Shown here: positions 5,643 to 6,608 of the stretch, piece by piece
How positions within the stretch are numbered: position 1 is the first letter of the stretch
Layout: each line of letters begins with the position of its first letter
Assembly: GCA_964423525.1 (NCBI GenBank)
Contig: CAYRFU010000370.1
Location: forward strand, 1 to 6,608
Origin: CAYRFU01 sp964423525
GTDB lineage: Bacteria; Vulcanimicrobiota; Xenobia; Xenobiales; JADMJV01
Length of the DNA stretch: 6,608 bases
Reading direction: 5' to 3'
Notes under the pieces: model-generated
Seen by the model: the letters and a program-made list of their open reading frames with translations, nothing else
The model's database searches: none
Told to the model about the DNA's origin: nothing
Translations under genes and position numbers: made by a program

Positions 5643-5702
5643 CGACTTTCTTGGATTTTGAGGCTTTTCGTCCAAAAACCGTTATGGGACTCCCAAAAAT
5701 CT

Positions 5703-6584
5703 TCAACCTGCTTGCAAACTCATCGTTTCGCGTGCACTCAAGGCGGAGTATCGGACCTGAAACCCGCTGAGATAGTGCTCGAGCCTCAAAGCTTTTGTTA
5801 GCCGCCCGGCTACCTGGGTTTGCTGCTCTGAGAGCCCCTCGTGGCCACGGACCAGACCGACGCGCAGGTCACCTTCTCCAGAACCGCGATCATCGGGCAG
5901 GACGACCTCGGAGTCTACCTGACGGAAGAGGCGCCCGTCCCTGTCGATCAGAAAATGGACAGGAAGGTCGTCGTGGCCATTGAGAGCGACCACTTCGACC
6001 TGGCTGATGGGGCGCTCAGGAGCGCCTCCGATGGACTGGACCCAGCCTCTTAATTGGTCGTTGTGAGCCGCTCGGATTCGTCGGTCTTGCTCTCCCTGGG
6101 CTACGCCGCTCTCGATCAAAGAGGGTTCTGCCGCAGCTCCCAATCCTCTCGCCAGAGGGCGGGCGAGTTCGCTGGCCAGGAGGCCGACCACGGGAACCTC
6201 TTCTAAGACTCCCAAAGCGGCTTCGGTAGGGCGACCTTCGGCTAGCTTGATGGCGCTGTATCCTCCTGGGACCAAATTTTCCACCGTTGATTGGCCAGCC
6301 ACAGCCGCAACCTCTTGGGCCGAATCTCCCCTGGAGGCTGACTGGTAGGTCGCGCCACCGGCCAGCAGAGCCCCTCCAAGCAAGCCCAGGCGACCGAGGA
6401 CGCGTCCGCCCAGAGAAGGTCCTTCACCTCTTAACTCGCGGCGGTGGGGAGGGGCCTCGACCACCTCCAGCTGATCATCGTGCAGCGTAGGGCGGGATTC
6501 GACCTGGGCAGGCAGGCGGTTTCTCATCAAGTTCTCGACCTGGCGGCTCGTCAGGTGTGGATGCCGCCCGTGGGCTTGGGCCAT
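5703..6584 (-). CDS. Membrane-anchored Amidase_2/PGRP-fold protein, probably without zinc ligands
   Basis: The frame is open to the right edge. ATG 6584 gives 293 aa, and ATG 6527 (M20, a plausible basic start MRNRLP) gives 274 aa; neither has a clear ribosome binding site. Using the longer form: a charged, proline-containing tail (1-58), a Gly/Leu-rich membrane helix (about 60-78), a hydrophobic Ala/Gly/Pro segment (about 99-152, VENLVPGGYSAIKLAEGRPT onward), then an N-acetylmuramoyl-L-alanine amidase-like domain (about 195-293). That domain aligns by eye with AmpD: VEVVALN for the first strand, VHFLIDRDGRLFRQVD for the SAHCLIRRDGEIVQYV block, DLRVGLVRG for SIGIELEG, and LSEQQTQVAGRLTKAL for the next helix. 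AmpD's zinc ligands H34, H154 and D164 seem to be Ala/Asn, Tyr/Ser and Gln here. It therefore looks like a peptidoglycan-binding pseudoenzyme rather than a hydrolase. It converges on the DUF2891 gene and probably ends at the terminator at 5421-5453. Confidence 0.7.
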   Translation of the reverse strand: MAQAHGRHPHLTSRQVENLMRNRLPAQVESRPTLHDDQLEVVEAPPHRRELRGEGPSLGGRVLGRLGLLGGALLAGGATYQSASRGDSAQEVAAVAGQSTVENLVPGGYSAIKLAEGRPTEAALGVLEEVPVVGLLASELARPLARGLGAAAEPSLIESGVAQGEQDRRIRAAHNDQLRGWVQSIGGAPERPISQVEVVALNGHDDLPVHFLIDRDGRLFRQVDSEVVLPDDRGSGEGDLRVGLVRGHEGLSEQQTQVAGRLTKALRLEHYLSGFQVRYSALSARETMSLQAG

Positions 6585-6608
6585 GGCGGCCGCCGTCCGG
6601 GGGGCACT

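Noticed and set aside
5504..5770. 88-aa plus-strand frame at the convergent gene ends
   Set aside because: It runs into the minus-strand amidase-like gene, has a weaker start context than the frame at 5520-5526, and shows no conserved pattern.
1..6608. CRISPR array, tRNA, rRNA, insertion sequence or attachment site
   Set aside because: I saw no regularly spaced repeats, cloverleaf-like segment, transposase or terminal inverted repeats with target duplications; the inverted repeats present are short leader or terminator stems.

Overview
The window comes from a GC-rich bacterial chromosome. Hand-counted 60-base blocks in three genes gave about 62-67% GC; the halogenase-like gene gave 45-53%. 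A lipobox protein and two proteins with one membrane anchor and a long outer domain suggest a diderm or otherwise envelope-rich cell. I cannot place it to phylum: no rRNA, tRNA or marker gene is present. Nothing looks like a transposase, integrase, CRISPR array or tRNA, and genes fill the window tightly.

Left block (1-1977). The tail of a WD40-type beta-propeller gene is coupled by a GTGA overlap to a lipobox protein that also has a coiled coil, a PsbP/Mog1-like half-domain and four C-terminal membrane segments. Facing it on the minus strand is a stand-alone response-regulator receiver with a complete phosphorylation site. Its last 20 or so codons are out of frame. Removing one base near 1500-1506 restores a sensible coiled-coil tail ending at 1437, so the two convergent genes overlap by only about 23 bases.

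Middle block (1978-5414). From a divergent 144-base intergenic region, three plus-strand genes follow: a short, divergent relative of the flavin-dependent tryptophan halogenases, a single-pass membrane protein of unknown function, and a secreted DUF2891 protein. The last two overlap by ATGA. No terminator is visible between the first two, so one transcript is plausible. The halogenase-like protein keeps the FAD motif and the active-site lysine, but lacks the catalytic glutamate and the second tryptophan of WxWxIP. Its leader can fold so that its ribosome binding site is paired. The leader also carries a strong Shine-Dalgarno sequence in front of a possible CTG-started leader peptide that ends inside the same stem. 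A second ribosome binding site, for the membrane protein, also lies in a hairpin.

Right block (5415-6608). A 288-base gap holds two hairpins, one of which is a good minus-strand terminator, then an AT-rich stretch with a possible 40-codon small ORF. It is followed by a minus-strand gene for a membrane-anchored Amidase_2/PGRP-fold protein that appears to have lost its zinc ligands.

The genes share a cell-envelope theme: lipoprotein, anchored outer domains, a secreted protein and a pseudo-amidase. A functional link between them is inference.
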